In this document: one piece after another, positions 8,857-17,464 of the stretch
Layout of the letters: every line of letters begins with the position of its first letter
Position numbering within the stretch: position 1 is the first letter of the stretch
NCBI GenBank assembly: GCA_004020645.1
Contig: SAQL01000003.1
Span: forward strand, 124,001-188,000
From: Mesorhizobium sp.
GTDB lineage: Bacteria; Pseudomonadota; Alphaproteobacteria; Rhizobiales; Rhizobiaceae
Length of the DNA: 64,000 nucleotides
Direction: 5' to 3'
Made by a program: the position numbers and the translations under genes
Notes under the pieces: model-generated
The model's database searches: none
Told to the model about the DNA's origin: nothing
Seen by the model: only the letters and a program-made list of their open reading frames with translations

Positions 8857-9801
8857 ATGGATTTCATTGCGGTCTCGCTGTTCAACGGCGTTTCCTACGG
8901 CCTGCTCATCTTCATGGTCTCGGCCGGCCTGACGCTCGTCTTTGGCATGATGGGCGTTCTCAACATCGCGCATGCGGCGTTCTATATGATCGGCGCTTAT
9001 GTCGGGTACTGGATGACGACGCACGGCAATTTTTGGGCTGGGCTGGTCCTGGCCACGATGGTCGCGGCAGCAATCGGCGCGGTGGTCGAAAGGGTGATGT
9101 TGCGCCGTGCGCACCGGCACGGCCACGCGCACGAACTCCTGCTGACCTTCGGACTGCTGTTCATTTTCGAGGAACTGGTCAAGATCTTCTTCGGTTTCTA
9201 CCCCGTCAGCTACAGCGCTCCCGACAGCCTGACCTTCACCGCTTTTTCGATCTTCGGTACGAACTACCCCTTCTACCGACTATTTATCGCGCTCGTCGCA
9301 GTGCTGATGTTCGCCGTCGTCTTCCTTCTTTTGCGGTTCACTCGGGCCGGACTGATCGTGCGCGCGTCCGTCTACCGTCCGCAAATGGTCGAGGCGCTTG
9401 GGCACAATGTTCCTATGGTGTTTCTCGGCGTGTTTTCGCTGGGTGCCGGCATGGCCGGCCTGGCCGGTGCGGTGGCGGGAGCATTCTATCCGACGAGTCC
9501 GACGATGGCACAGGAACTCGGCATGATCATCTTCGTAGTGGTAGTTGTCGGCGGACTGGGTTCCATCCACGGCGCGCTCGTCGCCTCGCTCCTGATCGGA
9601 GTCATGTCGAGCTTCGCGATCGGACTGGACTGGACGCTCGCCGATGCATTGCGATCGTTCGGCATGACGCAGGGGGCCGGACAAAGCGGCATCCTGACGG
9701 TGAGGCTGTCGTCGCTGGCAGGAGCGCTGCCGTTCCTCTTCATGCTGATCACGCTGCTTGTTCGTCCGGCAGGGCTGTTTGGCGACAAGACGCAAGCGTA
9801 A
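8857..9801 (+). CDS. livH: branched-chain-amino-acid-type ABC permease (LivH)
   Basis: This 314-aa inner-membrane permease has about eight hydrophobic helices. The N-terminal LFNGVSYGLLIFMVSAGLTL and the LNIAHAAFYMIGAY stretch are diagnostic of LivH, and the conserved cytoplasmic coupling region follows RPQMVEALG. It should form the transmembrane pair with LivM encoded divergently. It lies between the binding protein and a GntR regulator in one operon. Confidence 0.9.
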   Translation: MDFIAVSLFNGVSYGLLIFMVSAGLTLVFGMMGVLNIAHAAFYMIGAYVGYWMTTHGNFWAGLVLATMVAAAIGAVVERVMLRRAHRHGHAHELLLTFGLLFIFEELVKIFFGFYPVSYSAPDSLTFTAFSIFGTNYPFYRLFIALVAVLMFAVVFLLLRFTRAGLIVRASVYRPQMVEALGHNVPMVFLGVFSLGAGMAGLAGAVAGAFYPTSPTMAQELGMIIFVVVVVGGLGSIHGALVASLLIGVMSSFAIGLDWTLADALRSFGMTQGAGQSGILTVRLSSLAGALPFLFMLITLLVRPAGLFGDKTQA

Positions 9802-9836
9802 ATTCGACCAACGAAACTCCACGCGAGGCGAAGTGC

Positions 9837-10535
9837 ATGATGGAGCAAAACGATCTACCCTTGCTCGCGGCCTACAGCGCTCGGTTTGAACGGCTTGCGC
9901 CAAGCAAAACCATGGCCGAGACGGCGTATGACCGTGTGTCTGAACTGTTGATGGACGGGGCTTATCAGCCAGGCGACCGACTGGTCACGCGCGCCGTCGC
10001 GAACGAACTGGACATCGGCCTGACGCCCGTTCGGGAAGCGCTGCTGCGGCTCGCTGGAGAAGGAACGCTAGACCAGGTCAATTCGCGCGCCATGACCGTG
10101 CCTATCCTGTCCGCTGCAAGACTTGTCGAGATCTACAAATTGCGTCTTGCTTTGGAGCCCATGATCGCCGCGGAGGCGATCGACAAAATTTCGGTGGCAG
10201 CATTCAGCAACCTGGAGGCGTCCATGGTTGCCATGGCCGACGCCTACAAGCGCCAAGACTACCGCGCAGCGTTCAAGCAGAACCGCCGCTTCCATTTCGC
10301 CATTTACCAGGCAGCCGAGATGCCGTTTGTCCTCAATGTAATCCGTTCAGCGTGGCGAATGGTCGGGCCCATGTTCAGACAGGCCGATCCGGGGGCCGCC
10401 GATCCGAAGGAAGCGCTGGAAATCCACAGCGGTGTCATGGACGCGCTGAAGCGGCGCAACGCGGCGCAGCTGCGAAGCTGGCTTTGCCAGGATCTAAAGC
10501 GCGGAAGGCGGCTGCTGCGCAGTCTTATCGACTAA
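9837..10535 (+). CDS. GntR-family (FCD domain) transcriptional regulator
   Basis: This 232-aa regulator has an N-terminal winged HTH (ERLAPSKTMAETAYDRVSELLMDG onward; LTPVREALLRLAGEG is the recognition-helix region, residues about 60-75). An FCD ligand-binding domain follows, with the helical, metal-coordinating pattern seen as NRRFHFAIY and LEIHSGVM. FCD regulators normally bind an organic acid that releases DNA. The ATG doublet at 9837/9840 has GAGG about 9 bp upstream. As the last gene of the livKH operon, it probably controls the island through the TATAAGTY sites, one of which lies 40 bp beyond its stop, before hyuA. A second FCD regulator at 22084 is a paralogue. Confidence 0.88.
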   Translation: MMEQNDLPLLAAYSARFERLAPSKTMAETAYDRVSELLMDGAYQPGDRLVTRAVANELDIGLTPVREALLRLAGEGTLDQVNSRAMTVPILSAARLVEIYKLRLALEPMIAAEAIDKISVAAFSNLEASMVAMADAYKRQDYRAAFKQNRRFHFAIYQAAEMPFVLNVIRSAWRMVGPMFRQADPGAADPKEALEIHSGVMDALKRRNAAQLRSWLCQDLKRGRRLLRSLID

Positions 10536-10576
10536 TCAGTGGCGCCCAAGCCATTCTTTTTTAGACCGACTTGATA

Positions 10577-10592
10577 TGACATATAAGTTATG
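10577..10592. promoter_or_regulatory. operator-like site 3 upstream of the hydantoinase operon
   Basis: TGACATATAAGTTATG lies just upstream of hyuA and shares its ends with site 2. A further TATAAG follows at about 10596-10601. If transcription starts nearby, bound repressor would block the seven-gene operon. Confidence 0.55.
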
Positions 10593-10604
10593 CAATATAA
10601 GATC

Positions 10605-12707
10605 ATGAACAATCGAACTGACAGGGCGGGATGGCGTATAGCAATCGATGTTGGCGGGACGTTCACGGACGTCGTGCTGGTGACTTCGGACGGCGCAGTC
10701 CACGCTAGCAAATCTCCGTCCCATCCCACCGATCCCGCAGAAGGAATTATGAACGCGCTGCAGGCCATGGCAGCCGGTCAGCACCTGTCGCTGGGCGAAC
10801 TGCTGGGCAGATGCGATTCGGTGATTCATGGATCGACGGTGGCAACCAACACCGTTCTTGAAGGCAAGGGGGCGTCTGTCGGGCTGCTATGCACGCGCGG
10901 CTTCAGGGATACTCTCACGATCCGGCGCGGGATTCGCGTCAATCCTTGGGAGCATCGAGCGCCCCACCCCGAGCCAATGGTGCCGCGGTATCGGCGCCGG
11001 CCCGTTGCTGGACGCATCGACGCGGGCGGTCTTGAGATCGAGCCCCTGGGCATGCGCGATGTCGAGGCAGGCCTTACTTTCCTGCTTGAGACGGGAATTG
11101 AAGCACTCGCCATCAGCTTTCTTCATGCATACGCCAACAACGCCCACGAGGTCGCGGCCCGAGCAATGGTCTCGGCGCTGGCGCCCGACCTTCCCGTATT
11201 TATCTCCTCCGAGATTGCGCCCCTCATCGGTGAGTATGTGCGGACCTCCTCGACCGTGACCGCAGCCTATGTGTCGAAGCGGGTGGTTCCCTATCTCACG
11301 TCCTTGAGCAGATCGCTTGCCGGCGCGGGTTTGCATGGCAGACTGCACGTCATGCAGAGCAATGGTGGCCTGATCACCCTGGACGAAGTGGCACGCAACC
11401 CCGCCTTGCTGCTTTTGTCGGGGCCGGCGGGAGGCGTTGGTGCGCTTCGCTGGATCGCCGAAGCGACGGAGCGAAAGCGGCTGATCACAATGGAGATGGG
11501 TGGCACATCATGCGACCTCATTCTCTTCCACGATGGCCATGTCGACCGGACTGATGCGCTCGAAGTTGCGGGCTATCACATCAGTATCCCGTCCGTTGAC
11601 ATACACACCGTCAGCGCTGGCGGAGGATCCATAGCCCGCGTCGACCAAGGCGGCGTCCTGACGCTCGGTCCTGATGGCGCGGGAAGCACGCCTGGACCAG
11701 CTGCTTACGGGCGAGGCGGTAGGCTCGCAACGGACACCGATGCGCAGCTTGTGCTTGGGCGGCTCGCCCCGGGACCGTTTGCCGGAGGCGCGATCCACCT
11801 TGACGGCGGCCGCGCGTACGCCGTGGTTCACGACACGGTTGCCGCGGCTCTGAAGATTGATGCGAGCAAATCCGCCGACGGGATCGTAAGGCTCCAACAG
11901 CAGAACCTCGTTCACGCGGTGGAGCGCGTCAGCATCGAGCGTGGATTTGATCCGCGTGATTTTACGCTCGTGGCCGTTGGCGGTGCGGCGGCGCTGCATG
12001 CGGGATCGGTGGCACGCGCGCTCGGCTGCTCGGAAGTGATCATCCCCCGATTGGCAGGGGTCTTCTGTGCTTTCGGCATGCTTCATGCACCGATCCGGCG
12101 CGACCATGTTCGCACGCTGTCCCTGCAACTCGAAGCAGCCACGATGCCGCAGTTGCTGCGCGCTATGGACGATCTTCAGGACGATGTCCGCGAGGCCCTG
12201 CGCCGCCAGGACTTGGACGTCAGCAAAGCGACCTTCGAGAAGGCGATTGACCTTAACTATGCCGGTCAGCAATCCGCGATCACCGTTGCCTTCGAAGGAT
12301 CCGCAATGGAAATCCGAGAACGGTTCCTGTCGTTGCACAACGCACTTTATGGTCACGTACAGAAAGGATCGAACCCGCAGCTTAGCGCCATTCGTGTGGC
12401 AGGGCTGCTTGCTCCACCGCCGGTGCCGGTCAGGATCCGGCGGGCAACGGCCGCGCTTGCGCCTGCGCCGCGCCTCAGGCGCGATGTCTGGATCGGCGAC
12501 CGTACGCAGCTGGGCGTTCCGGTTTTCGATGGAGCGACGCTTCAGCCGGGCCACGTGATCGAGGGCCCATGTGTAATCGAGGAAGCAACAACAACGATCC
12601 TTCTCGAAAAGGGAGACCGGGCCACAATCGATCTCCACGACAACTACATCGTCAGCACGATTGCGGCCGCCGCTTCATCAGATCGTGCAGTGGAGGCCAT
12701 TGCATGA
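10605..12707 (+). CDS. hyuA: hydantoinase/oxoprolinase family protein, subunit A (ATP-binding)
   Basis: This 700-aa protein is the A subunit of an N-methylhydantoinase/5-oxoprolinase-type ATP-dependent ring-opening enzyme. The N-terminal IAIDVGGTFTDVVL is the phosphate-binding signature of the Hydant_A_N domain. GSTVATNTVLEGKG and MEMGGTSCDLILF are the second and third family blocks, and GAAALHAGSVARALG closes the ATPase fold. It starts at ATG 10605 (MNNRTD); an in-frame ATG at 10590 would sit inside the operator. It overlaps hyuB by 4 bp. The pair could also be read as an acetone-carboxylase-like AB pair, but there is no gamma subunit and HyuB is too short for AcxB. Probable substrates are hydantoins, lactams or cyclic imides. 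Confidence 0.85.
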   Translation: MNNRTDRAGWRIAIDVGGTFTDVVLVTSDGAVHASKSPSHPTDPAEGIMNALQAMAAGQHLSLGELLGRCDSVIHGSTVATNTVLEGKGASVGLLCTRGFRDTLTIRRGIRVNPWEHRAPHPEPMVPRYRRRPVAGRIDAGGLEIEPLGMRDVEAGLTFLLETGIEALAISFLHAYANNAHEVAARAMVSALAPDLPVFISSEIAPLIGEYVRTSSTVTAAYVSKRVVPYLTSLSRSLAGAGLHGRLHVMQSNGGLITLDEVARNPALLLLSGPAGGVGALRWIAEATERKRLITMEMGGTSCDLILFHDGHVDRTDALEVAGYHISIPSVDIHTVSAGGGSIARVDQGGVLTLGPDGAGSTPGPAAYGRGGRLATDTDAQLVLGRLAPGPFAGGAIHLDGGRAYAVVHDTVAAALKIDASKSADGIVRLQQQNLVHAVERVSIERGFDPRDFTLVAVGGAAALHAGSVARALGCSEVIIPRLAGVFCAFGMLHAPIRRDHVRTLSLQLEAATMPQLLRAMDDLQDDVREALRRQDLDVSKATFEKAIDLNYAGQQSAITVAFEGSAMEIRERFLSLHNALYGHVQKGSNPQLSAIRVAGLLAPPPVPVRIRRATAALAPAPRLRRDVWIGDRTQLGVPVFDGATLQPGHVIEGPCVIEEATTTILLEKGDRATIDLHDNYIVSTIAAAASSDRAVEAIA

Positions 12708-14479
12708 CCACCCGGCGCACTGATCCCATCAGCTTGGCTCTCGGCCAGAAGCAGATTGATCACATCACAAAAACTATGGGGACCGTGATGGTTCGCACAG
12801 CGCGCAGCCCCATTTTCAGCCAGAGCCACGATTTCTCGTGTTTCATCGGCGACGCTGAAGGGAATGTTGTCGGCCAAGCGGACGGCATTCCGATTCACAC
12901 CGGAGCAGGCGGTTTTGCGCTCCGGAAGGTTCTCGAGAGCTATGGGGACGACATCCACGACGGGGACGTCTTCATCCTCAGCGATCCCTACGTTGCCGGT
13001 GGCAATCACTTGCCGGACTGGACGGTCATTCAGCCCGTGTTCCTGAATGGGGCCAGGGTGGCGATGGTAGCCAATCGTGCGCACCAGTCCGACATCGGCG
13101 GCGGCGCAGGGGGCACCTACAACGCTGCAGCGACCGAGATCTATCATGAAGGCATTCGCATTCCGGTCCTCAAGATCGTCATCGAGGGAACGCTGCGTGA
13201 GGACATCGTCCGTCTGCTATGCCTGAACAGCCGCACGCCTGATCTCATCGAGGGTGATCTCGCCGCTATGCTGGGATCGACCGAGGTGGGCGCCCGGCGT
13301 ATCCGGGCCTTTGCAGCGGCCCTCGGGTCTTCCGACTTTCGACAGCTTTTGGATGACATGCTGGACTGGGGTGAAGAAATCATTGCGGCGGCAATCGCTT
13401 CCCTCCCGTGTGGGAGGTGGACGGGCGCCGATTTCATGGGGACCGATTGCTTCGAACCCACAGATGCCCGCATCGTTGTTGAGATCACTAATGACGGTTC
13501 GCATCTGATCTGTGACTTTTCGCGCACGGATGTGCAGGTCAAGGGCTTCAAGAACAGCTCACTGCCCAACACCTGCTCCGCCGTCTACCTGGCGGTCGTC
13601 GCGACGTTGGGAGCGCACATCCCGCGAAACGAGGGAGCTTATCGACGCATCAAGGTAATTGCGCCGGAAGGCACGATCGTCAATCCGCGCCACCCCGCGC
13701 CCCTCACAATGTGCACGACCTATCCCGCCCATCAGATCATTCACGCGGTGTGGCAGGCGCTGGGACAGGCGGCCCCCGATCTTGCTTGCGCAGGCTGGGG
13801 CCGGTCCTCCCACTGCAACACCTCCGGCTGGCGCGACAGCGGGGGCTATTACGTCGCTTATCAATGGCTTGGCATGGCCGGCGCCGGCGCCGCTAAGGAG
13901 CGCGACGGCTTTGAAAGCATGGGCCACATCGCCACGCTGGGTGGTCTCACGCTTCCTGATGTCGAGGGATTCGAGGCGGAATATCCATTCCGCGTCCTGC
14001 TCAACGAGCTGCGCCTCGATGGCGGCGGCGCCGGCAGATTCAGGGGCGGAACCGGAGCCCGTGTCGAGGTCGACGTCCTTGGCCCCGCGGAATATTCTTA
14101 TCGCGGTGAGGGGACGGGAGTGCCCACCGGCTTCGGAACGTGCGGGGGTTTGTCTGGCGATGCAGGCCATTGCGTAATCGCCTTCCCCGACGGGCAGACC
14201 TATCTCCCGCCCCAATATGGCGTGGAAAAGCTTGGGCCTCTCCGGCTAGTGATCTCGTCCTCGGGCGGCGGCGGCTATGGCGATCCCAATGAGCGGGACC
14301 CTGTCCTTGTCAGGGCCGATGTCAGGGATGGGCTCGTTTCCGAGGCGAGCGCCGCAAGCCAATATGGTGTCGTCCTCGGTCCCGGCCCGCATTACGCGAT
14401 TGATGAAGCGGCAACACGCGCATTGCGGTTCGCAGAAGCAGGGTCAGTGGCGGCCGCGACGGATGCATGGAGCAGATGA
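12704..14479 (+). CDS. hyuB: hydantoinase/oxoprolinase family protein, subunit B
   Basis: This 591-aa protein has the Hydant_B signature: SHDFSCFIGDAEGNVV, IPIHTGAGGFAL, DGDVFILSDPYVAGGNHLPD and, near the end, SSSGGGGYGDP. It starts at ATG 12704, overlapping the hyuA stop (ATGA). In-frame sequence upstream lacks family features. HyuA and HyuB assemble into the active hydrolase, with HyuA using ATP. The amidohydrolase start codon follows immediately after the hyuB stop, so the products of ring opening are probably passed to the downstream enzymes. Confidence 0.85.
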   Translation: MTTRRTDPISLALGQKQIDHITKTMGTVMVRTARSPIFSQSHDFSCFIGDAEGNVVGQADGIPIHTGAGGFALRKVLESYGDDIHDGDVFILSDPYVAGGNHLPDWTVIQPVFLNGARVAMVANRAHQSDIGGGAGGTYNAAATEIYHEGIRIPVLKIVIEGTLREDIVRLLCLNSRTPDLIEGDLAAMLGSTEVGARRIRAFAAALGSSDFRQLLDDMLDWGEEIIAAAIASLPCGRWTGADFMGTDCFEPTDARIVVEITNDGSHLICDFSRTDVQVKGFKNSSLPNTCSAVYLAVVATLGAHIPRNEGAYRRIKVIAPEGTIVNPRHPAPLTMCTTYPAHQIIHAVWQALGQAAPDLACAGWGRSSHCNTSGWRDSGGYYVAYQWLGMAGAGAAKERDGFESMGHIATLGGLTLPDVEGFEAEYPFRVLLNELRLDGGGAGRFRGGTGARVEVDVLGPAEYSYRGEGTGVPTGFGTCGGLSGDAGHCVIAFPDGQTYLPPQYGVEKLGPLRLVISSSGGGGYGDPNERDPVLVRADVRDGLVSEASAASQYGVVLGPGPHYAIDEAATRALRFAEAGSVAAATDAWSR

Positions 14480-15571
14480 ATGGCACTGATCGACGACCGG
14501 CAGAATGAGCCGGCAGCCCAACGCATCGACTGCGATATTCACCCGTCGGTGCCGAACTGCGCCGCGCTGTTCCCCCATCTCGACGACCATTGGCGTGAAA
14601 TGAGCATCGTGCGCGGGATAGACGATCTGCATTCCGCAAATTACCCCGACAACACGCCGCTGACGGTGCGCCCCGATTGGAAACCCGCACATGGCCGCGC
14701 CGCAACATCCGCCGAGGCCATAGCCGGTCAATGCCTCGATCCGAGCGGCAGCACGCTGGCTATCTGCAATTGTCTGTTCGGAATCCAAACGCTCTACAGC
14801 GAAGACCTTGCAGGAGCCTATGCGAAGGCGCTGAACGACTGGGTTCGCACCGAGTTCCTGGACAAGGACGCCCGCTTGCGCGCGTCCATTATCGTGTCCC
14901 TCGACAGCGTTGAAATGGCTGTCGAGGAAATTCATCGCTGCGCTGCGGACCGCCGCTTTGTTCAGGTCCTGCTGCTGGTCGCGACCGCGCAGCCACTCGG
15001 CAAGCGGCATTTTTGGCCAATCTACGAAGCGGCCGTTCGCTATGATCTGCCGATCGGCATTCACGCCGGGAGCGAATTTCGCAATCCCCCCACGCCGATG
15101 GGTTGGCCGAGCTATTACCTGGAAGACTATGTCGTAAACGCCCAGTCATTTCAGTCGCAATTGACGAGCCTGTTTTGCGAAGGCGTCTTCAACAAGTTCC
15201 CCACACTCATGGTGGTTATGCTCGAGTCTGGCTGGACCTGGTTGCCCGCGCATCTGTGGCGCATGACAAAATACTGGCATGGGCTGCGGATGGAAATTCC
15301 CTGGGCCGATCGGTCGCCCGCGGAAGTGGTGAAAGACCAGATACGCTTCTCGCTCCAGCCCATCGATGGCCCGGGCGACGTCGACCAGATGCGGCGTTTG
15401 ATGGATCATATCGGGACGGATGATCTCCTGGTCTATTCCTCCGACTATCCGCACAACCAATTCGCCGGCGCCGACGTGTTCCACGAGACGTTTACGCGCG
15501 ATGAGATACGCAAACTCACCCGCGATACGCCCCTCGCAACCTATCCGAGATTGAGGAGTGCCTCATCATGA
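14480..15571 (+). CDS. amidohydrolase family (TIM-barrel, amidohydrolase_2) protein 1
   Basis: This 363-aa protein resembles the ACMSD/amidohydrolase_2 group of metal-dependent TIM-barrel hydrolases and decarboxylases. It opens with IDCDIHPSVPN, where D-x-H marks the first metal-binding strand. The usual second His of HxH is replaced (HPS), as in the neighbouring paralogue. Later blocks are PIGIHAGSEF (metal-binding His), VVMLESGWTWLPAHLWRM and the catalytic Asp region YSSDYPHNQF. Its ATG touches the hyuB stop and its end overlaps the next gene by 4 bp. It probably hydrolyses or decarboxylates the ring-opened product. Two paralogues in tandem could act on successive intermediates or form a heteromer. 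Confidence 0.8.
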   Translation: MALIDDRQNEPAAQRIDCDIHPSVPNCAALFPHLDDHWREMSIVRGIDDLHSANYPDNTPLTVRPDWKPAHGRAATSAEAIAGQCLDPSGSTLAICNCLFGIQTLYSEDLAGAYAKALNDWVRTEFLDKDARLRASIIVSLDSVEMAVEEIHRCAADRRFVQVLLLVATAQPLGKRHFWPIYEAAVRYDLPIGIHAGSEFRNPPTPMGWPSYYLEDYVVNAQSFQSQLTSLFCEGVFNKFPTLMVVMLESGWTWLPAHLWRMTKYWHGLRMEIPWADRSPAEVVKDQIRFSLQPIDGPGDVDQMRRLMDHIGTDDLLVYSSDYPHNQFAGADVFHETFTRDEIRKLTRDTPLATYPRLRSASS

Positions 15572-16677
15572 CAGTCGTGTTGACATCAGCCGCGCGCCAA
15601 GAGGCGCAACCCGTCATCAGCGGCGTCGCCGATTGTGACATTCACCCGTCGGTCAAGAGCATGGCTGATCTGCACCCGTGGCTTTCCTCGAAATGGATCG
15701 AGCACTTCAAATCCTACGGGTCGCTGCGCAATCAGCACTATGTTACCGGCGCGGCGTATCACAAGAGCCAGCCCAATGCGTCGCGGCGAGACGCCTATCC
15801 GCCGGAAGGCGGTCCGCAAGCGTCGAGCCTCGCTTTCATGAAACAACAGCTTCTCGATAGCCACGGTATCGCCTTGGGCATCCTCAATCCGCTTGTGCCC
15901 TCGCAAGGCGTACGGAACCTGGATCACAGCGCCGCACTCTGCCGGGCCATCAATCATTGGCAGGTCGAGTGTTGGACCAGCAAAGAAGCCAGGCTGAGGG
16001 CGTCCATCGTGGTGCCCTACGAGGACCCAGAAGCCTCGGCGGCCGAGATCCGCTTTTGGGCGGGCAACGCGTCTTTTGTCCAGGTCCTCATGCTCAGCAG
16101 GACGTCGTTTCCAACGGGCAACAAGCGTTACTGGCCCATTTACGATGCGGCGGCGGAGGCAGGGCTTCCTGTCGGTATTCACGCGTTCGGCAACAGCGGC
16201 CTGCCGATAACGAGCGCGGGCTGGCCAAGTTATTACATGGAAGACATGGTCGCCCACGCACAGTCCAGCCAGGCGGGCCTGGTCAGCCTCGTTATCGAGG
16301 GTGTGTTCGAACGGTGGCCGGCTCTCAAGTTCGTCTTGATCGAATCGGGCTTCAGTTGGGCGCCGTCGTTGATCTGGCGCCTGGATCGAAACTGGCGCAC
16401 ATTGCGTAGTGAGGTTCCGCATCTGAAGATGTCGCCCGGGGAATACATCAGGCGCAATGTCTGGTGGACGAGCCAGCCGATCGACGAACCGGAAAACGCC
16501 ACCCACGTGTCGGACATATTCGACTGGCTGGGCTGGGACCGCATCATGTTTTCGACCGATTACCCCCACTGGGACTTCGACGACCCGGCGCGGGTGCTGG
16601 CTTTCCGCACTAGTGCCGAGAAGCGCCAGCAGTTCTTTCGCGGCAATGCCCACCACGTCTACGGGGTCGCCGCGTGA
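15568..16677 (+). CDS. amidohydrolase family (TIM-barrel, amidohydrolase_2) protein 2
   Basis: This 369-aa protein is a clear paralogue of the preceding gene: ADCDIHPSV near the start, PVGIHAFGNSG, VLIESGFSWAPSLIWRLDR and FSTDYPHWDFDDP, in the same order. All metal-site blocks are present, with the same HPS in place of HxH. The C-terminus ends in NAHHVYGV, the usual family ending (N-x-x-x-x-Y). Start ATG 15568 overlaps the upstream stop (ATGA), and its own stop overlaps the Rieske start. Tandem retention and divergence point to non-identical roles. The substrate is unknown. Confidence 0.8.
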   Translation: MTVVLTSAARQEAQPVISGVADCDIHPSVKSMADLHPWLSSKWIEHFKSYGSLRNQHYVTGAAYHKSQPNASRRDAYPPEGGPQASSLAFMKQQLLDSHGIALGILNPLVPSQGVRNLDHSAALCRAINHWQVECWTSKEARLRASIVVPYEDPEASAAEIRFWAGNASFVQVLMLSRTSFPTGNKRYWPIYDAAAEAGLPVGIHAFGNSGLPITSAGWPSYYMEDMVAHAQSSQAGLVSLVIEGVFERWPALKFVLIESGFSWAPSLIWRLDRNWRTLRSEVPHLKMSPGEYIRRNVWWTSQPIDEPENATHVSDIFDWLGWDRIMFSTDYPHWDFDDPARVLAFRTSAEKRQQFFRGNAHHVYGVAA

Positions 16678-17087
16678 AAAAGCATGTGGTCGCATCGACT
16701 GCGGAGATTCCGCCCGGCGCGCGAAAACTCGTGACGGTGGCCGGCCGTCCGATCGTCATCTTCAATCTCGACGGCAACTTCTTCGGCCTTTTCAATCGCT
16801 GTCCACACAATGGCGGCAGCCTGGCTGACGGCATCGTCACAGGTCTCGTCAGGTCCACGGAGCCCGGGACCTATACGTATTGCCGAAGGGGAGAGGTGGT
16901 TCGCTGCCCGTGGCATGGCTGGGAGTTCGACATACGAACGGGTCAATCCTTCTGCCGGCCCGGCGACTTGAAGGCTCGGCAGTTCAACATCGAGGTAGCA
17001 GACGGACGCGATATAGTCGAAGGCCCCTATGTGGCGGAGACCGTGAGCGTCAGGACCGAAGACAATTATATCGTCGTCGAGGTTTGA
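16674..17087 (+). CDS. small Rieske [2Fe-2S] protein
   Basis: This 137-aa soluble protein consists of one Rieske domain. Ligands are visible as RCPHNGG (C43, H45) and RCPWHGWEF (C78, H81), with 32 residues between pairs. There is no mononuclear-iron domain, so it is not an oxygenase alpha subunit. It starts with GTG overlapping the previous stop. It is 20-30 residues longer than typical ferredoxins because of the insert between the ligand pairs. It may be an electron carrier or a redox subunit of an oxygenase encoded elsewhere. The adjacent second Rieske protein and reductase support electron transfer. Confidence 0.85.
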   Translation: MKKHVVASTAEIPPGARKLVTVAGRPIVIFNLDGNFFGLFNRCPHNGGSLADGIVTGLVRSTEPGTYTYCRRGEVVRCPWHGWEFDIRTGQSFCRPGDLKARQFNIEVADGRDIVEGPYVAETVSVRTEDNYIVVEV

Positions 17088-17094
17088 TCGCCTG

Positions 17095-17448
17095 ATGGAA
17101 GACGAAGCGGGCCTTAGCCATGCGTCAGAGCGGGACTGGATCACAGTTGCCGACGCCGATGCAATTGGCGAACAGGAAGTGATGTGCGTAACGTTAGGGG
17201 ACCTGAACCTGGCGCTCTACCGTGTCTGCGCGGACGAGTGGTACTGCACCGACAATTTGTGCACGCACGGCAACGCGATGTTGCATGAAGGTTGGCTCGA
17301 AGATTGCTCGATCGAATGTCCGCTTCACGGCGGCCGTTTCGACGTCCGAACCGGCGAGCCGTTGTCTGAGCCGGCGCAGGAGCCGCTCTCGACTTATCCA
17401 GTTCGTGTGATCCTGGGGCAGGTGCAAGTCTGGGTCGCTCGATCGTGA
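17095..17448 (+). CDS. Rieske-type ferredoxin of a ring-hydroxylating oxygenase system
   Basis: This 117-aa protein has the size and pattern of NDO/BphA3-type Rieske ferredoxins. Ligands are LCTHGNAML (C56, H58) and ECPLHGGRF (C75, H78), and TGEPLSEPAQEPLSTYPV is the usual post-cluster segment. It starts 8 bp after the first Rieske gene and is followed 17 bp later by its likely reductase. It would carry electrons from the FAD reductase to a terminal oxygenase. No terminal oxygenase gene is present in the window. Confidence 0.88.
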   Translation: MEDEAGLSHASERDWITVADADAIGEQEVMCVTLGDLNLALYRVCADEWYCTDNLCTHGNAMLHEGWLEDCSIECPLHGGRFDVRTGEPLSEPAQEPLSTYPVRVILGQVQVWVARS

Positions 17449-17464
17449 GCGGGAGGAGGCCGTG

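Noticed and set aside
10605-14479. HyuAB read as acetone carboxylase
   Set aside because: There is no gamma subunit, the B subunit is about 180 residues too short, and the neighbouring genes are amidohydrolases.
15586-16695. 369-codon minus-strand frame opposite amidohydrolase 2
   Set aside because: Antisense shadow; the plus strand has conserved metal-site motifs and operon overlaps.
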